DNA of 45,164 nt from Asaia bogorensis (GCA_945869965.1 CAMBRC010000031.1:1-45164), one strand, 5' to 3'. Shown: positions 8,798 through 18,730, counted from the first letter of the stretch. Notes: generated from the sequence alone by a model not told the origin. Program-made: numbers and translations.

Positions 8798-9568
8798 ATG
8801 AAACTCAAAATCGGCATCGCCGGCATCGCCGGCCGCATGGGAACCCTGCTGACCGAGGAGGCCATCGCCGCCGGCGCCACCCTCTCCGGCGGCATCGACG
8901 CCCCCGGCAAAGCCTTGCCCGCCACCGCCGGCGCCTTCGCCGATATCGCCGCCCTCGCCGCCGCCAGCGACATCATCGTCGAATTCACCCACGCCAGCGC
9001 CATCGCCGCCCACGCCGCCGCCATGGCCAAAACCGGAAAGGCCTGGCTCATCGGCACCACCGGCCTGTCGCCCGCCGAAGAAGCCGCCGTCGCCGAGGCG
9101 GCAAAGTCGATCCCGGTCATGTACGCCCCCAACTACTCCCCGGGCGTCGTCCTGCTGATGTCGCTCGCCGAACGCATGGCCGCCGCCCTGCCGGCGGAAT
9201 CCTACGACGCCGAGATCGTCGAGATGCACCATCGCCAAAAGGTCGACGCCCCCTCCGGCACCGCCGTCGGCATCGGCCGCGCGGTGGCAAAAGGCCGCGG
9301 CGTCAAACTGGAAGACGTCACCGAATCCGGCCGCGACGGCCACACCGGTGCGCGGGCAACCGGCGCCATCGGCTTCGCCGCCCTGCGCGGCGGCCAAATC
9401 GTCGGCGAACACACCCTGTCCTTCACCGCGGCCGGCGAACAGATCACCCTCTCCCACCGCGCCATGGACCGCCGCGCCTTCGCCACCGGGGCCATCCGCG
9501 CCGCAATCTGGGTAGCCGGCCGCAAGCCCGGACTCTACGACATGACGGACGTCCTCGGCATGCGCTGA
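8798..9568 (+). CDS. dapB: 4-hydroxy-tetrahydrodipicolinate reductase DapB
   Basis: DapB reduces 4-hydroxy-tetrahydrodipicolinate with NAD(P)H, a step of lysine and diaminopimelate synthesis in the cytoplasm. The 256-residue protein has the nucleotide-binding GIAGIAGRMG (6-15), the GTTGL segment, and the catalytic and substrate site EMHHRQKVDAPSGTA with H144, H145 and K148. Length and start at ATG 8798 are normal. It follows an AT-rich control region and precedes metK by 134 bases, a pairing of amino acid genes that may or may not be one transcript. Confidence 0.96.
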   Translation: MKLKIGIAGIAGRMGTLLTEEAIAAGATLSGGIDAPGKALPATAGAFADIAALAAASDIIVEFTHASAIAAHAAAMAKTGKAWLIGTTGLSPAEEAAVAEAAKSIPVMYAPNYSPGVVLLMSLAERMAAALPAESYDAEIVEMHHRQKVDAPSGTAVGIGRAVAKGRGVKLEDVTESGRDGHTGARATGAIGFAALRGGQIVGEHTLSFTAAGEQITLSHRAMDRRAFATGAIRAAIWVAGRKPGLYDMTDVLGMR

Positions 9569-9702
9569 CGCGCTTGTGAGTGCCCCGGGGCAGGGTGGCC
9601 TTGACCCCCCCGCCGGTTTCCGCGACACACCACGCGCCCCGGATTCCCTCGGGGCCCGGGCCACCGCGCCCGGACACCTCCACGCCAATCCGGGAAAATA
9701 AG
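9569..9702 (+). other. structured dapB-metK spacer, possible metK leader
   Basis: The 134-base spacer contains TGCCCCGGGGCA (9581-9592) and a hairpin CCCCG-gattccct-CGGGG (9637-9654), followed by another GC-rich inverted repeat. I compared it by eye with SAM-II and SAM/SAH riboswitch cores and see neither. It may only be a GC-rich spacer. Confidence 0.3.
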
Positions 9703-10890
9703 ATGCGCGACAAGGGCGAATTTCTGTTCACCTCCGAGTCCGTCTCGGAAGGCCATCCTGACAAGGTCGCCGACCGGATCAGTGATACGGTGCTGGATGC
9801 CTACCTGACCGCCGATCCCTACGCCCGCGTCGCCTGCGAAACCCTGGTCACCACCAACCGGGTCGTCCTGGCCGGCGAAACCCGCGGCCCCGACTCGGTC
9901 ACGCCCGAGCTGCTGATCCACCTGACCCGCATGGCGATCAAGGACATCGGCTACGACCAGGCCGGCTTCTCCTGGAAACACGCCGACATCGCCGTCCACC
10001 TGCACGCCCAGTCCAGCGACATCGCCCAAGGCGTCGATGCTGCCGGCAACAAGGACGAGGGTGCGGGCGACCAAGGCATCATGTTCGGCTACGCCTGCCG
10101 CGAGACCCCCTCGCTGATGCCCGCCCCGCTGTATTATTCGCACGAACTCCTGCGCACCATCCGCGACCGCCGTGCCAACAACGACGCCTCGGTTGCCGGC
10201 CTCCAACCCGACGCCAAGAGCCAGGTCACCCTCAAATACATCGACGGCAAGCCTGTCGCCGCCACCTCGGTGGTGATCTCCACCCAGCATGATGAAGGCC
10301 TGAACCAGAAGCAGCTCAAGTCCCAGCTGATCCCGCTGATCGAAAGCGTCCTGCCGAAGGGCTGGATGCCGAAGGAAGATGAGATCTACATCAACCCGAC
10401 CGGCAACTTCGTCATCGGCGGCCCCGACGGCGATTGCGGCCTGACCGGCCGAAAAATCATCGTCGACACGTACGGTGGAGCAGCGCCCCATGGCGGCGGT
10501 GCCTTCAGCGGCAAGGACCCGACCAAGGTCGATCGTTCGGCCGCCTATGTCTGCCGCTACCTCGCCAAGAACGTCGTTGCCGCCGGCCTCGCCGATCGCT
10601 GCACGCTCCAGCTGAGCTACGCCATCGGCGTCTCGCATCCGCTGTCGCTCTACGTCGAACTCCACGGCAACCCGTATGAAGTCGACGAGACCAAGCTGGA
10701 AAAGGCCCTGCGCGACCTCGTCGACCTGCGCCCGCGCGGCATCCGTGAGCACCTGCACTTGAACCGCCCGATCTATGCCATCACCAGCGCCTATGGCCAT
10801 TTCGGCCGCGAGCCCGATCTGGAGAAAGGCACCTTCACCTGGGAAAAGACCGACCTGGTGGCCGCGCTGAAATCGGCCCTCGGCCGCTGA
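9703..10890 (+). CDS. metK: S-adenosylmethionine synthetase MetK
   Basis: MetK makes S-adenosylmethionine from methionine and ATP. The 395-residue protein has GHPDK (17-21), the ATP motif [12 protein letters not shown] (120-131) and the P-loop-like [16 protein letters not shown]. In-frame sequence runs upstream to 9580 but is low-complexity leader; ATG 9703 gives the family N-terminus ([19 protein letters not shown]). The TGA stop at 10888 overlaps the only possible start region of trmB. Confidence 0.97.
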   Translation: MRDKGEFLFTSESVSEGHPDKVADRISDTVLDAYLTADPYARVACETLVTTNRVVLAGETRGPDSVTPELLIHLTRMAIKDIGYDQAGFSWKHADIAVHLHAQSSDIAQGVDAAGNKDEGAGDQGIMFGYACRETPSLMPAPLYYSHELLRTIRDRRANNDASVAGLQPDAKSQVTLKYIDGKPVAATSVVISTQHDEGLNQKQLKSQLIPLIESVLPKGWMPKEDEIYINPTGNFVIGGPDGDCGLTGRKIIVDTYGGAAPHGGGAFSGKDPTKVDRSAAYVCRYLAKNVVAAGLADRCTLQLSYAIGVSHPLSLYVELHGNPYEVDETKLEKALRDLVDLRPRGIREHLHLNRPIYAITSAYGHFGREPDLEKGTFTWEKTDLVAALKSALGR

Positions 10891-11603
10891 GTTCCCACAC
10901 CACCGTCAAGCCCCCGCCCGACCGGCTCTATGGCCGGCAGCGGGGGCAGACCCTACGCCAGCGCCAAAAGCTGCTGCTGGCCGAGACCCTGCCCAGGATC
11001 CGCTTCGAAACGCCCGCCGACCCCGCTGCGTCGTTCACGCCTCGCCCTGCCGAACTCTGGCTCGAGATCGGCTTCGGCGGCGGCGAGCATTCCTTCGCCC
11101 AGGCCACAGAAAACCCGCAAGCCGGCCTGATCGCCTGCGAGGTCTTCGAAAACGGTATCTGCTCGCTGCTCTCCCGCCTGGTGCCGGAGGGCGGCGAGGC
11201 CACTGCCCCCGTCATGGGGAATCTGCGCCTATGGGACGACGACGCCAGGACGCTGATCCGCGCCCTGCCGGACTCGTGCCTGGACCGCATGTTCCTGCTC
11301 TTCCCCGACCCCTGGCCCAAGGCCCGCCACGCCAAGCGCCGTTTCGTGCATCCCGAAATGCTGAAACTGGTTGCCCGGGTGCTCAAGCCCGGCGCCGAAT
11401 GGCGCATCGCCAGCGACGACCCGACCTACCAGGCCTGGGTGACCGACGTCCTCGCCGCCCAGGACCTGTTCAACGTACCGCCGCCATCCGCTGCCCGGCC
11501 CGAAGGCTGGCCGCCGACCCGCTACGAAGCCAAGGCGCTGGCGGCCGGGCGCACGCCGCTCTACTGGGCGATCACTGCCGCCCCCTCTAGCGGCGCCAGG
11601 TGA
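10887..11603 (+). CDS. trmB: tRNA (guanine-N7)-methyltransferase TrmB
   Basis: TrmB methylates guanine 46 of tRNA using S-adenosylmethionine. The conserved protein begins at RLYGRQRG and continues through the SAM motif [11 protein letters not shown], the signature [15 protein letters not shown] and the C-terminal tail. That frame is open from 10749, but contains no ATG, GTG or TTG until GTG 11181, deep inside the methyltransferase fold. The only plausible start is CTG 10887, which overlaps the metK stop (CTGA) and puts 13 residues before RLYG, as expected for the family (238 residues in all). No clear ribosome site is present, so translational coupling to metK is likely. A sequencing error or -1 slip at the end of metK are alternatives. 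The 3' end overlaps the convergent glycosyltransferase gene by 17 bases. Confidence 0.9.
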   Translation: MSSHTTVKPPPDRLYGRQRGQTLRQRQKLLLAETLPRIRFETPADPAASFTPRPAELWLEIGFGGGEHSFAQATENPQAGLIACEVFENGICSLLSRLVPEGGEATAPVMGNLRLWDDDARTLIRALPDSCLDRMFLLFPDPWPKARHAKRRFVHPEMLKLVARVLKPGAEWRIASDDPTYQAWVTDVLAAQDLFNVPPPSAARPEGWPPTRYEAKALAAGRTPLYWAITAAPSSGAR

Positions 11604-12711
11604 CCGCCGAGGACACCGCGTAATTCCACACCAGGCTCATCGCCGCCCCGGCAAAGCCGGCGACGTACCAGCTGGAGTGGGCGGGCCCAAACAGAAGGGC
11701 TGAGACGTTGATATTGGCCACCGCGCCAACCGCCGAGATCGCCGCGAAGGTGGCAAGCCCGGTGGCGAAACGAAGGCCGCTGAGCCGGCGGTCGCGGAAA
11801 GTGAAGATGTTGTTGAGCAGGAAGTTGCCGACGATGGCCACGGCGGTGGCGACCGCCTGGGCGGTGGCGAAGTCCAATGCCAGCATCGTCAGACCGAGCC
11901 GCAAGACCACCAGGTGGGCGGCGATGCCAACGGCACCGACTCCTGCGAACAGCACGAAGCGCACCGGCAGGATGTGGCCGATCAGCTTGTCGACGATCAG
12001 CAGCACGTAGTCGCGCAGCACGCCGGCATCCAGCTTGCTCTCGCCGTGCTGGCGGGTGCGGAATTCGTATGGCAATTCCTTGATCCGCGGCGGCGTCGGC
12101 AGGGAGGCGATGATGTCGACCAGGATCTTGAACCCCATCGCCGACAGCCGGCGCACCGCCGCGTCGAACACCGGGCGCGGCAGCATGAAGAAGCCGCTCA
12201 TCGGGTCGGTGATCGGCACGCGCAGCACCGGGCGGGCCAGCAGCGTGGCGAAGTTGCTCATGCCGACGCGGGCGGCGGCGAAATCGCCCATGCCACCGCC
12301 ATCGACATGGCGTGAACCGACGACGATGTCCGTGGCGCCCGTCCGCAATTCGGCGAGCATTTTCGGCAGCACCGTTTCATCATGTTGCAGATCGCCGTCG
12401 ATGGCGGCGATGTGGCTGGCCAGGCTCGCCTGCGCCCCCTCGATGAACGCCGAGGCCAGGCCGCGCCGGCCGATACGATGCAACAGGCGTACCCGCGAGT
12501 CCGCCGAAGCGGCGGCGTGGACTGCCGCGCGCGTGCCATCGGTCGAGTCATCGTCGACGAAGATCACTTCCCAGGCGATGCCGGCCAGCGCCGCATGCAA
12601 TCGGGCCACCATGGGCGCGATGTTGTCACGCTCGTTGATCACCGGGATGACGACGCAAAGCTCGGGAATCGGGCCGCGGTCCGGAACAGATTTATCGGCG
12701 GCGTTCGGCAT
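11587..12711 (-). CDS. GT2 family glycosyltransferase (dolichol-phosphate-mannose-synthase-like) fused to a GtrA domain
   Basis: The N-terminal half (about 15-240) is a GT-A glycosyltransferase like DPM synthase and ArnC: FVDDDSTDGT (51-60), IDGDLQHDE with the DxD pair D105/D107, VVGSRHV, and ITDPMSGFF. Such enzymes move a sugar from a nucleotide sugar to a polyprenyl phosphate at the inner membrane face. The C-terminal part (about 250-374) is a GtrA-like domain of four membrane helices, thought to flip the lipid-linked sugar. The fused form is common. It starts at ATG 12711. A remnant of a membrane glycosyltransferase gene lies divergently upstream, suggesting a former lipid or cell-envelope sugar locus. 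Confidence 0.88.
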   Translation of the reverse strand: MPNAADKSVPDRGPIPELCVVIPVINERDNIAPMVARLHAALAGIAWEVIFVDDDSTDGTRAAVHAAASADSRVRLLHRIGRRGLASAFIEGAQASLASHIAAIDGDLQHDETVLPKMLAELRTGATDIVVGSRHVDGGGMGDFAAARVGMSNFATLLARPVLRVPITDPMSGFFMLPRPVFDAAVRRLSAMGFKILVDIIASLPTPPRIKELPYEFRTRQHGESKLDAGVLRDYVLLIVDKLIGHILPVRFVLFAGVGAVGIAAHLVVLRLGLTMLALDFATAQAVATAVAIVGNFLLNNIFTFRDRRLSGLRFATGLATFAAISAVGAVANINVSALLFGPAHSSWYVAGFAGAAMSLVWNYAVSSAVTWRR

Positions 12712-12805
12712 ACGGGCTGCTGTTGCTGGTGGGCGCGCATGTTGCAGGTCCGTCCGTTGCTTGCAACAGCGGCGATCTTCGCGCCAGGCCGGAGGCGTGA
12801 CGACA

Positions 12806-12943
12806 GTGCCACGCGATGCCGCCGCCTACGCGGTTCTGCTGGCGATCCTGGCCGGCGCCGTGTTGCGCATCGGCCTGATGTTCGACCGCGAGCGGCTTGC
12901 CCAGGGGCGGGTGGCCGCTGTGCCGCGGTGGCGCCCTCGCTGA
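12806..12943 (+). pseudogene. N-terminal remnant of a membrane glycosyltransferase (possible)
   Basis: After GGAGG (12791-12795), a GTG at 12806 opens a frame reading VPRDAAAYAVLLAILAGAVL and RIGLMFDRERLA, which looks like the first membrane helix of a GT39/ArnT-like enzyme. It stops at 12943 after 45 residues. The setting next to a GT2-GtrA gene fits. The remaining sequence 12944-13060 has no supported gene. Confidence 0.35.
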
Positions 12944-13060
12944 TGATGGTCGATGGTAGCGAGGAGGCGCGCTGGGCGGCAGCAGGATAGCGGCATCGAA
13001 GTATCGGTGCTGACGCAACGCTGATCCGCCGGGGGACGGGGGCATCTGGCGGCGGGGTGC

Positions 13061-13089
13061 TTGCAGCGGAGGGGGCGGGGCGCTATATC
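13061..13089 (+). promoter_or_regulatory. promoter of the rimP-nusA operon
   Basis: TTGCAG (13061-13066), a 17-base spacer and TATATC (13084-13089) make a good sigma70-type promoter. The predicted transcript would start near 13096-13097, at the ATG of a 21-codon frame. Confidence 0.55.
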
Positions 13090-13096
13090 ACGGGTC

Positions 13097-13162
13097 ATGA
13101 AATCTTCCGGTGCGTTTCGGGGGGTGGCCTTAACGGGCCACCTTTTTTGTTTTGGTGGATGA
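13097..13162 (+). other. 21-codon leader reading frame overlapping the rimP start
   Basis: ATG at 13097 opens a 21-codon frame (begins MKSSGAFRG, ends HLFCFGG) that runs through the terminator-like hairpin and stops at TGA 13160-13162, just inside rimP in another frame. With the predicted transcription start it would be leaderless. Whether it is translated is not known. Confidence 0.35.
13123..13153 (+). terminator. terminator-like hairpin immediately before rimP (attenuator candidate)
   Basis: GGTGGCC (13123-13129) and GGCCACC (13136-13142) form a 7-bp stem with loop TTAACG, followed by TTTTTTGTTTT. It has the full form of an intrinsic terminator, yet lies between the promoter and rimP, ending a base or so from the start codon. 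It would therefore act as an attenuator of the operon that encodes NusA, itself a termination factor. Confidence 0.7.
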
Positions 13163-13688
13163 CGATACCCAGTCTGACCTGCCCGTCCATGCCGGCCTTG
13201 AGGGCCGGATCATCGGCGTGATCGCGCCCAGCGTCATGGCGTTGGGCTACGAGTTGGTGCGCGTGGCGGTGCTGGGGCGCGAGCGTCCGACGGTACAGAT
13301 CATGGCCGACCGGGCCGACGGCGCGCCGATCGGGGTTGGCGATTGCGAGGCGATCAGCCAGGCGATCAGCCCGGTGCTGGACGTTGCCGACCTGATCCCC
13401 GGGATCTGGACGCTGGAGGTTTCCTCACCGGGGATCGACCGGCCGTTGACCCGGGTGAAGGACTGGAACCGCTTTGCCGGGCATCTGGCACGCGCGGAGA
13501 TGTCGATACCTTTGGATGGCCGGCGGCGCATCTCCGGCGTGGTGCTGGGGGCCGACGAGAGCCATGCCCGGATGCGGCTGGATGACGGCGTCGAGCTGGC
13601 GCTACCGCTGGCCGATATTCGCCGCGCCAAGCTGATGCTGACCGATGCGCTGATTGCTGCCACCGCACATTCGACAAAGCCGAACTGA
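13152..13688 (+). CDS. rimP: ribosome maturation factor RimP
   Basis: RimP helps mature the 30S subunit. The 178-residue protein has the N-terminal domain with GYELVRVAV and the segment [22 protein letters not shown] cut here at family positions, then [19 protein letters not shown], the RimP hallmark, and the C-terminal SH3-like domain. The start is TTG 13152 or GTG 13155; both come within a few bases of the T-tract of the preceding hairpin, so there is no room for a normal ribosome site. It is the first gene of rimP-nusA-ylxR-infB. Confidence 0.92.
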   Translation: MVDDDTQSDLPVHAGLEGRIIGVIAPSVMALGYELVRVAVLGRERPTVQIMADRADGAPIGVGDCEAISQAISPVLDVADLIPGIWTLEVSSPGIDRPLTRVKDWNRFAGHLARAEMSIPLDGRRRISGVVLGADESHARMRLDDGVELALPLADIRRAKLMLTDALIAATAHSTKPN

Positions 13689-13749
13689 ACCGACTTCGCT
13701 GTCTTCCCGCCTTGCCCCTTTCACGCTGATCCACCCAAGAGGCCCGCCC

Positions 13750-15321
13750 ATGGACACCGCGATCGCCCGCCCGGAACTGCTGCTGGTCGCCGACGCCGTC
13801 GCGCGCGAGAAATCGATCGAGCGCGAGGAAGTGCTGGAGGCGATGGAACAGGCCATCCAGAAGGCCGGCCGCGCCAAGTACGGCCACGAGAAGGACATCC
13901 GCGCCACCATCGACAAGAAGACCGGCGATGTCCGGCTGTCGCGCTGGACCGAGATTGTCGAGACGGTGGAGAACGAAGAGACGCAAATGGCGGCGACCAT
14001 CGCCAAGAAGCTGTTCCCGGAGAAGGGCATCGGCGACTTCATCGTCGATCCGCTGCCGCCGATCGATTTCGGCCGCATCGCCGCCCAGACCGCCAAGCAG
14101 GTGATCGTCCAGCGGGTGCGCGAATACGAGCGCCGCAAGCAGTTCGACGAGTTCAAGGACCGCGTGGGCGAGGTCATCAACGGCGTGGTCAAGCGCACCG
14201 AGTACGGCAACCTGATGGTGGAAGTGGGCCGCGCCGAGGCGCTGTTGCGCCGCGATGAGCTGATCCCGCGCGAGAGCTTTCGCAATGGCGACCGGGTGCG
14301 GGCGTATATCTTTGACGTTCGGGAAGAGGTCCGCGGGCCGCAGATCTTCCTGTCGCGGACGCATCCGGGGTTCCTGGCGAAGCTGTTCGCGCAGGAAGTG
14401 CCGGAAATTTATGACGGCATCATCGAGATCAAGGCGGTCTCCCGCGACCCCGGCAGCCGCGCCAAGATGGCGGTGATTTCCCGCGACGCCTCGATCGACC
14501 CGGTTGGCGCCTGCGTCGGTATGCGCGGCTCGCGCGTGCAGGCCGTGGTGCAGGAGTTGCAGGGCGAGAAGATCGACATCATTCCCTGGTCGCCCAATAC
14601 CGCGACCTTCGTGGTGAACGCGCTGGCGCCGGCCGAGGTGAGCAAGGTGGTGCTCGATGAAGAGGCCGGGCGCTGCGAGGTGGTGGTGCCCGACGATCAG
14701 CTTTCGCTGGCCATTGGCCGGCGCGGGCAGAATGTGCGCCTGGCCAGCCAGTTGACGCGCTGGGACATCGACATCCTGACCGAGGCGGAAGAGAGCGAGC
14801 GCCGGCAGGAGGAGTTCCGCCGCCGCACCGGGCTGTTCGTCGAGGCGCTGGATGTGGACGACGTGATCGCCGGGCTGCTGGTGACCGAGGGCTTCAACAC
14901 CATCGAGGAACTGGCGTTCACCGCGATGGAGGAGCTGGCCGATATCGAGGGCTTTGACGAGTCGATCGCCGAGGAGCTGATCCGCCGCGCCGAGCAGCAT
15001 TTGCTGAAGCGTGACAACGAGTTGACCGAGCAGCGCATCGTGCTGGGGGTGACCGAGGACATCGCCGCGATCGAGACCTTCACGCCGGCGATGCTGGTGG
15101 CGCTGGGGGAAAAAGGGGTCAAGACGCTGGACGACCTGGCCGACCTGGCGTCCGACGAGTTGATCGAGATCATCGGTGCCGAGGCGATGGACGAAGAGAC
15201 CGCCAACGATGTGATCATGGCCGCGCGCGCGCATTGGTTCGATGACGAGGCCAGTGGGGACGAAGCGGGTGGCGAAGCGGTGCAAGCCGAGGGCGAGGAG
15301 AAGGAGGCCGGCCACGACTGA
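13750..15321 (+). CDS. nusA: transcription termination/antitermination factor NusA
   Basis: NusA binds RNA polymerase and modulates pausing, intrinsic termination and antitermination. The 523-residue protein has the N-terminal polymerase-binding domain (about 1-125), an S1 domain, two KH domains (RDASIDPVGACVGMRGSRV; LSLAIGRRGQNVRLASQL) and two C-terminal helix-hairpin acidic repeats (EELADIEGFDESIAEEL and similar). It ends in an acidic tail. The in-frame upstream ATG lies inside rimP; ATG 13750 gives the family start. The hairpin before rimP suggests the protein could control its own operon. Confidence 0.97.
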   Translation: MDTAIARPELLLVADAVAREKSIEREEVLEAMEQAIQKAGRAKYGHEKDIRATIDKKTGDVRLSRWTEIVETVENEETQMAATIAKKLFPEKGIGDFIVDPLPPIDFGRIAAQTAKQVIVQRVREYERRKQFDEFKDRVGEVINGVVKRTEYGNLMVEVGRAEALLRRDELIPRESFRNGDRVRAYIFDVREEVRGPQIFLSRTHPGFLAKLFAQEVPEIYDGIIEIKAVSRDPGSRAKMAVISRDASIDPVGACVGMRGSRVQAVVQELQGEKIDIIPWSPNTATFVVNALAPAEVSKVVLDEEAGRCEVVVPDDQLSLAIGRRGQNVRLASQLTRWDIDILTEAEESERRQEEFRRRTGLFVEALDVDDVIAGLLVTEGFNTIEELAFTAMEELADIEGFDESIAEELIRRAEQHLLKRDNELTEQRIVLGVTEDIAAIETFTPAMLVALGEKGVKTLDDLADLASDELIEIIGAEAMDEETANDVIMAARAHWFDDEASGDEAGGEAVQAEGEEKEAGHD

Positions 15322-16057
15322 GCCCTTCACCTCGGACGCGGACATCGCGGATGACTGCGACGCCGACGAGCCTGAAAAAGGCCCGCTGCGGCGCTGCATT
15401 GTCACGCGCGAGCGGCTGGCGAAGGAGCAGATGATCCGCTTCGTCGTGCTGCCGCCGGACGAGGCGGCGGGGCGGAAGCTGGCGTTGGTGGTTCCCGACC
15501 TGACCGCAACGCTGCCCGGACGGGGAATATGGTTGAGTGCGAGAAGGGATGTGTTAGAAACGGCGCGGATGCGAGGCGGCTTTGCCAGAGCGGCGCGCTG
15601 TCAGGTGACGGTACCCCCCGATCTCACGTCCGGTCTTGCAGCTTCGCTCGTGCGACGGGTCGGTGAAACACTGGGCCTTGCGCGGCGCGCGGGGCAGGCG
15701 GTGGCCGGCTATAGCAAGGCGCGGGAGTGGTTGGACGGCGGACGCGCCGGTCTGGTGGTTCAGGCGAGCGACGGCAGCCCAGAGGAACGGCAACGATTTC
15801 TGGGCGGATGGAACGGACGGGTGCCGGCGGTGGCGCCGTTGGATGCGGCGCAGCTTGGTGGCGTGTTCGGACGGGACCATATCGTGCATGTGGCATTGCT
15901 GCGCGGCCGGTTGGCCGAGCGGGTGCGGATCGAGGCGGAGCGGCTGGACGGGGTGCGAGACACCCTGCCGATCGTGGCGAAGGCGAAGGACTTGGCTAAG
16001 GCTAAGAATGATGCGCCCGGCGCGGCCGGGGGCGTGGTGAGAGATACAGGCGGGTAG
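15242..16057 (+). CDS. ylxR: YlxR-family RNA-binding protein with C-terminal L7Ae-like domain
   Basis: The product joins a YlxR domain (about 45-125; [32 protein letters not shown]) to an L7Ae/L30e-like domain ([19 protein letters not shown]), a fusion usual in alphaproteobacteria between nusA and infB. Its cellular role is unclear; YlxR proteins have been linked to RNA binding. The start is uncertain: ATG 15242 gives 271 residues and an 80-base overlap with nusA; GTG 15254 or 15269 are alternatives. A strong AGGAGG at 15302 is followed only by an ACG codon (15314). The stop abuts the infB ATG. Confidence 0.88.
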   Translation: MTRPVGTKRVAKRCKPRARRRRPATTEPFTSDADIADDCDADEPEKGPLRRCIVTRERLAKEQMIRFVVLPPDEAAGRKLALVVPDLTATLPGRGIWLSARRDVLETARMRGGFARAARCQVTVPPDLTSGLAASLVRRVGETLGLARRAGQAVAGYSKAREWLDGGRAGLVVQASDGSPEERQRFLGGWNGRVPAVAPLDAAQLGGVFGRDHIVHVALLRGRLAERVRIEAERLDGVRDTLPIVAKAKDLAKAKNDAPGAAGGVVRDTGG

Positions 16058-18730
16058 ATGAGCGAAGGCAACGAGCAGGACGCGGCTAAGGGCAGGCTTT
16101 CACTGCGTCCGGCAGGACGCATGGAGCTGGGCCGGACCGTGGACGCCGGATCTGTGCGACAGAGTTTCAGCCATGGCCGCTCCAAGGTGGTGCAGGTCGA
16201 GGTGCGCAAGAAGCGCGCGCCAGGCCCGACGCCGCCGCCGGGCGCACCAGCAACCTCGGCAAGCGGGTCGGCGAGCGGATCGGCATCGGCGCCTGCCGCG
16301 CCGCGTCCGTCTGCCCCTGGTGGCCGGCCGGGTCCTGGCGGACGCGCGCTGACGGCGAACGAACTGGCGGTGCGCCAGCGCGTGCTGCTGGAACAGCAGC
16401 GCGATTCCGCGCGCCGTGATGCCGAACGCCGCGAGCAGGAGAAGATCTCCATTCTTTCGGCTGCCGAGGAGGCCCGCCGGCGCGAGGATGATGCCCGCAA
16501 GGCCGCCGAGGAAGAAGCGCGCCGCACCGCTGAGGAAGCCTCCAAGCTGAAGGCCGAGGAGGAGGCGCGCCGCGCCGCCGAGGCCGCCGATACCGCCGCC
16601 CGTACCGCCGCCCCGGTGCCGCGCTCCGACGAGGAACCGCGCCGCGCGGCCCGTCCAGCGACGGCACCCGCAGCACCGGCCGTGCCGGCCGGCGAGACGC
16701 TGCGCCTGCGTGCGCGCGTCGTCGAGGAAGAGGAAGAGGCACGCCCGATCCGTCGCCCCGGCGGCCCCGGTGGCGCCATGGCGCCGCGCAAGCCGCCCGT
16801 GGTGGCGCCGAAGAAGGGCACCGATGACCGCCGCCGTACCGGTAGGATCGACGTGCTTGCCGCCATCGAGGGCGAGGATGACCGCGTCCGCAGCCTGGCT
16901 TCGGTACGCCGCCAGCGCGAGCGTGAGCGTCGCCAGGCGGAGCTGGAGCGGCTGCGTTCCGACCAGGTGAAGGTGGTGCGCGAGGTTGTGCTGCCGGACA
17001 CCATTACCGTGCAAGAACTGGCCAATCGCATGGCCTCGCGCGGGCCGGACGTGATCAAGGCGTTGATGAAGATGGGCGTCATGGCGACCATCACCCAGAG
17101 CCTGGATGCCGACACCGCCCAACTGGTGGTCGAGGAGTTCGGACACAAGGTAAAGCGCGTCAGCGAGGACGACGTGGAGATCGGGCTGGAGGGCGAGGTC
17201 GATATCGAGGCCGACCTGATCCCGCGTCCGCCGGTTGTCACCGTGATGGGCCATGTCGACCACGGCAAGACCAGCCTGTTGGACGCGCTGCGCGCAACCG
17301 ACGTGGCGTCTGGCGAGGCCGGCGGCATCACCCAGCACATTGGCGCCTACAACGTGGCGCTGCCGAACGGCACTTCGATCACCTTCATCGACACCCCGGG
17401 CCACGAGGCGTTCACCGCGATGCGCTCGCGCGGCGCCTCGGTGACCGATATCGTGGTGCTGGTGGTGGCTGCCGATGACGGCGTGATGCCGCAGACGATC
17501 GAGGCGATCAAGCACGCCAAGGCGGCGAACGCGCCGATCATCGTGGCCATCAACAAGATGGACAAGGCCGACGCAAACCCGAACCGGGTGCGCCAGGAAT
17601 TGCTCAAATACGAGATCGTGGTCGAGGAGATGGGCGGCGAGACCCAGGATGTGGAGGTTTCCGCCACCAAGCGGACGGGAATCGACAAGCTGGAGGAAGC
17701 TATCCTGTTGCAGGCTGAGCTGCTCGACCTGAAGGCCAATCCGGAGCGTACCGCGGAAGGTTCGGTGATTGAAAGCCGGCTGGATCGTGGCCGTGGTCCG
17801 GTGGCGACCTTGCTGGTGCAGAAGGGCACGCTGTTCCAGGGCGATATCGTGGTGGCCGGTGCCGAATGGGGCCGGGTGCGCGCCATGCTCGATGACAAGG
17901 GCAAGGCGATGAAATACGCCCCGCCCTCGACTCCGGTGGAAATCCTCGGCCTGGCCGGCATTCCCGCCGCCGGTGAGCCGTTCGTGGTGGTGGACAACGA
18001 AAGCCGCGCCCGCGAGATTTGCGAGCTGCGTCAGCGCAGGCTGCGCGACAAGGCCGCCGGGGTGATGACCGCCGCCCGCGGCACGCTGGACGAGATGCTC
18101 GCCCGAATCCAGGCCGGCGCGCAGAAAGAAGTGGCGATCGTCATCAAGGCCGATATGCAGGGCAGCGCCGAGGCGATCACCGCCACGGTGACCAAGCTGG
18201 CGCATGAGGAAGTGCGCGTGCGGGTGTTGATCGCGGGGGTCGGCCAGATCACCGAGAGCGACATCCAGCTCGCCCGCGCCTCCAGCGCGGTAATCGTCGC
18301 CTTCAACGTGCGAGCGACCAGCCAGGCGCGCGAGATGGCGCAGCGCGACGGGGTGAACATCAGCTACTACTCGATCATCTACGACGTGGCCGACGACATC
18401 GAGAAGCTGGTCAAGGGCAAGGTTGCTCCCAAGGCGCGCGAGCGTTTTCTGGGCTATGCCGAGATCCGCAAGGTGTTCGACATCACCAAGACCGGCAAGG
18501 TGGCGGGCTGCATGATCACCGAAGGGCTGGTCAAGCGCGGCTCCGGCGTGCGGCTGCTGCGCGAGGGCGTGGTGATCCACAACGGCGAGCTGACGCAGTT
18601 GAAGCGCTTCAAGGACGATGTGCGCGAAGTCGCCCGCGGCTACGAGTGCGGCCTGTCCTTCGCCAACTACAACGACCTGCGCGAAGGCGATGTGGTGGAG
18701 TGCTTCGATATCGAGATGGTGCCGGGTTGA
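16058..18730 (+). CDS. infB: translation initiation factor IF-2
   Basis: IF-2 is the GTPase that brings initiator tRNA to the ribosome. The 890-residue protein has an alphaproteobacterial N-terminus ([20 protein letters not shown]), a long Ala/Glu/Arg-rich coiled region (about 105-250), the IF2N-like segment, and the G domain near residue 398 with [17 protein letters not shown] and NKMD. Domains II, III and IV follow. ATG 16058 follows the ylxR stop without a gap. Confidence 0.98.
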   Translation: MSEGNEQDAAKGRLSLRPAGRMELGRTVDAGSVRQSFSHGRSKVVQVEVRKKRAPGPTPPPGAPATSASGSASGSASAPAAPRPSAPGGRPGPGGRALTANELAVRQRVLLEQQRDSARRDAERREQEKISILSAAEEARRREDDARKAAEEEARRTAEEASKLKAEEEARRAAEAADTAARTAAPVPRSDEEPRRAARPATAPAAPAVPAGETLRLRARVVEEEEEARPIRRPGGPGGAMAPRKPPVVAPKKGTDDRRRTGRIDVLAAIEGEDDRVRSLASVRRQRERERRQAELERLRSDQVKVVREVVLPDTITVQELANRMASRGPDVIKALMKMGVMATITQSLDADTAQLVVEEFGHKVKRVSEDDVEIGLEGEVDIEADLIPRPPVVTVMGHVDHGKTSLLDALRATDVASGEAGGITQHIGAYNVALPNGTSITFIDTPGHEAFTAMRSRGASVTDIVVLVVAADDGVMPQTIEAIKHAKAANAPIIVAINKMDKADANPNRVRQELLKYEIVVEEMGGETQDVEVSATKRTGIDKLEEAILLQAELLDLKANPERTAEGSVIESRLDRGRGPVATLLVQKGTLFQGDIVVAGAEWGRVRAMLDDKGKAMKYAPPSTPVEILGLAGIPAAGEPFVVVDNESRAREICELRQRRLRDKAAGVMTAARGTLDEMLARIQAGAQKEVAIVIKADMQGSAEAITATVTKLAHEEVRVRVLIAGVGQITESDIQLARASSAVIVAFNVRATSQAREMAQRDGVNISYYSIIYDVADDIEKLVKGKVAPKARERFLGYAEIRKVFDITKTGKVAGCMITEGLVKRGSGVRLLREGVVIHNGELTQLKRFKDDVREVARGYECGLSFANYNDLREGDVVECFDIEMVPG

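Noticed and set aside
12950-13023. Short frame ending DSGIEVSVLTQR before the rimP promoter
   Set aside because: Only about 20 codons, no ribosome site and no family match; could be a trace of the lost glycosyltransferase gene but cannot be supported.
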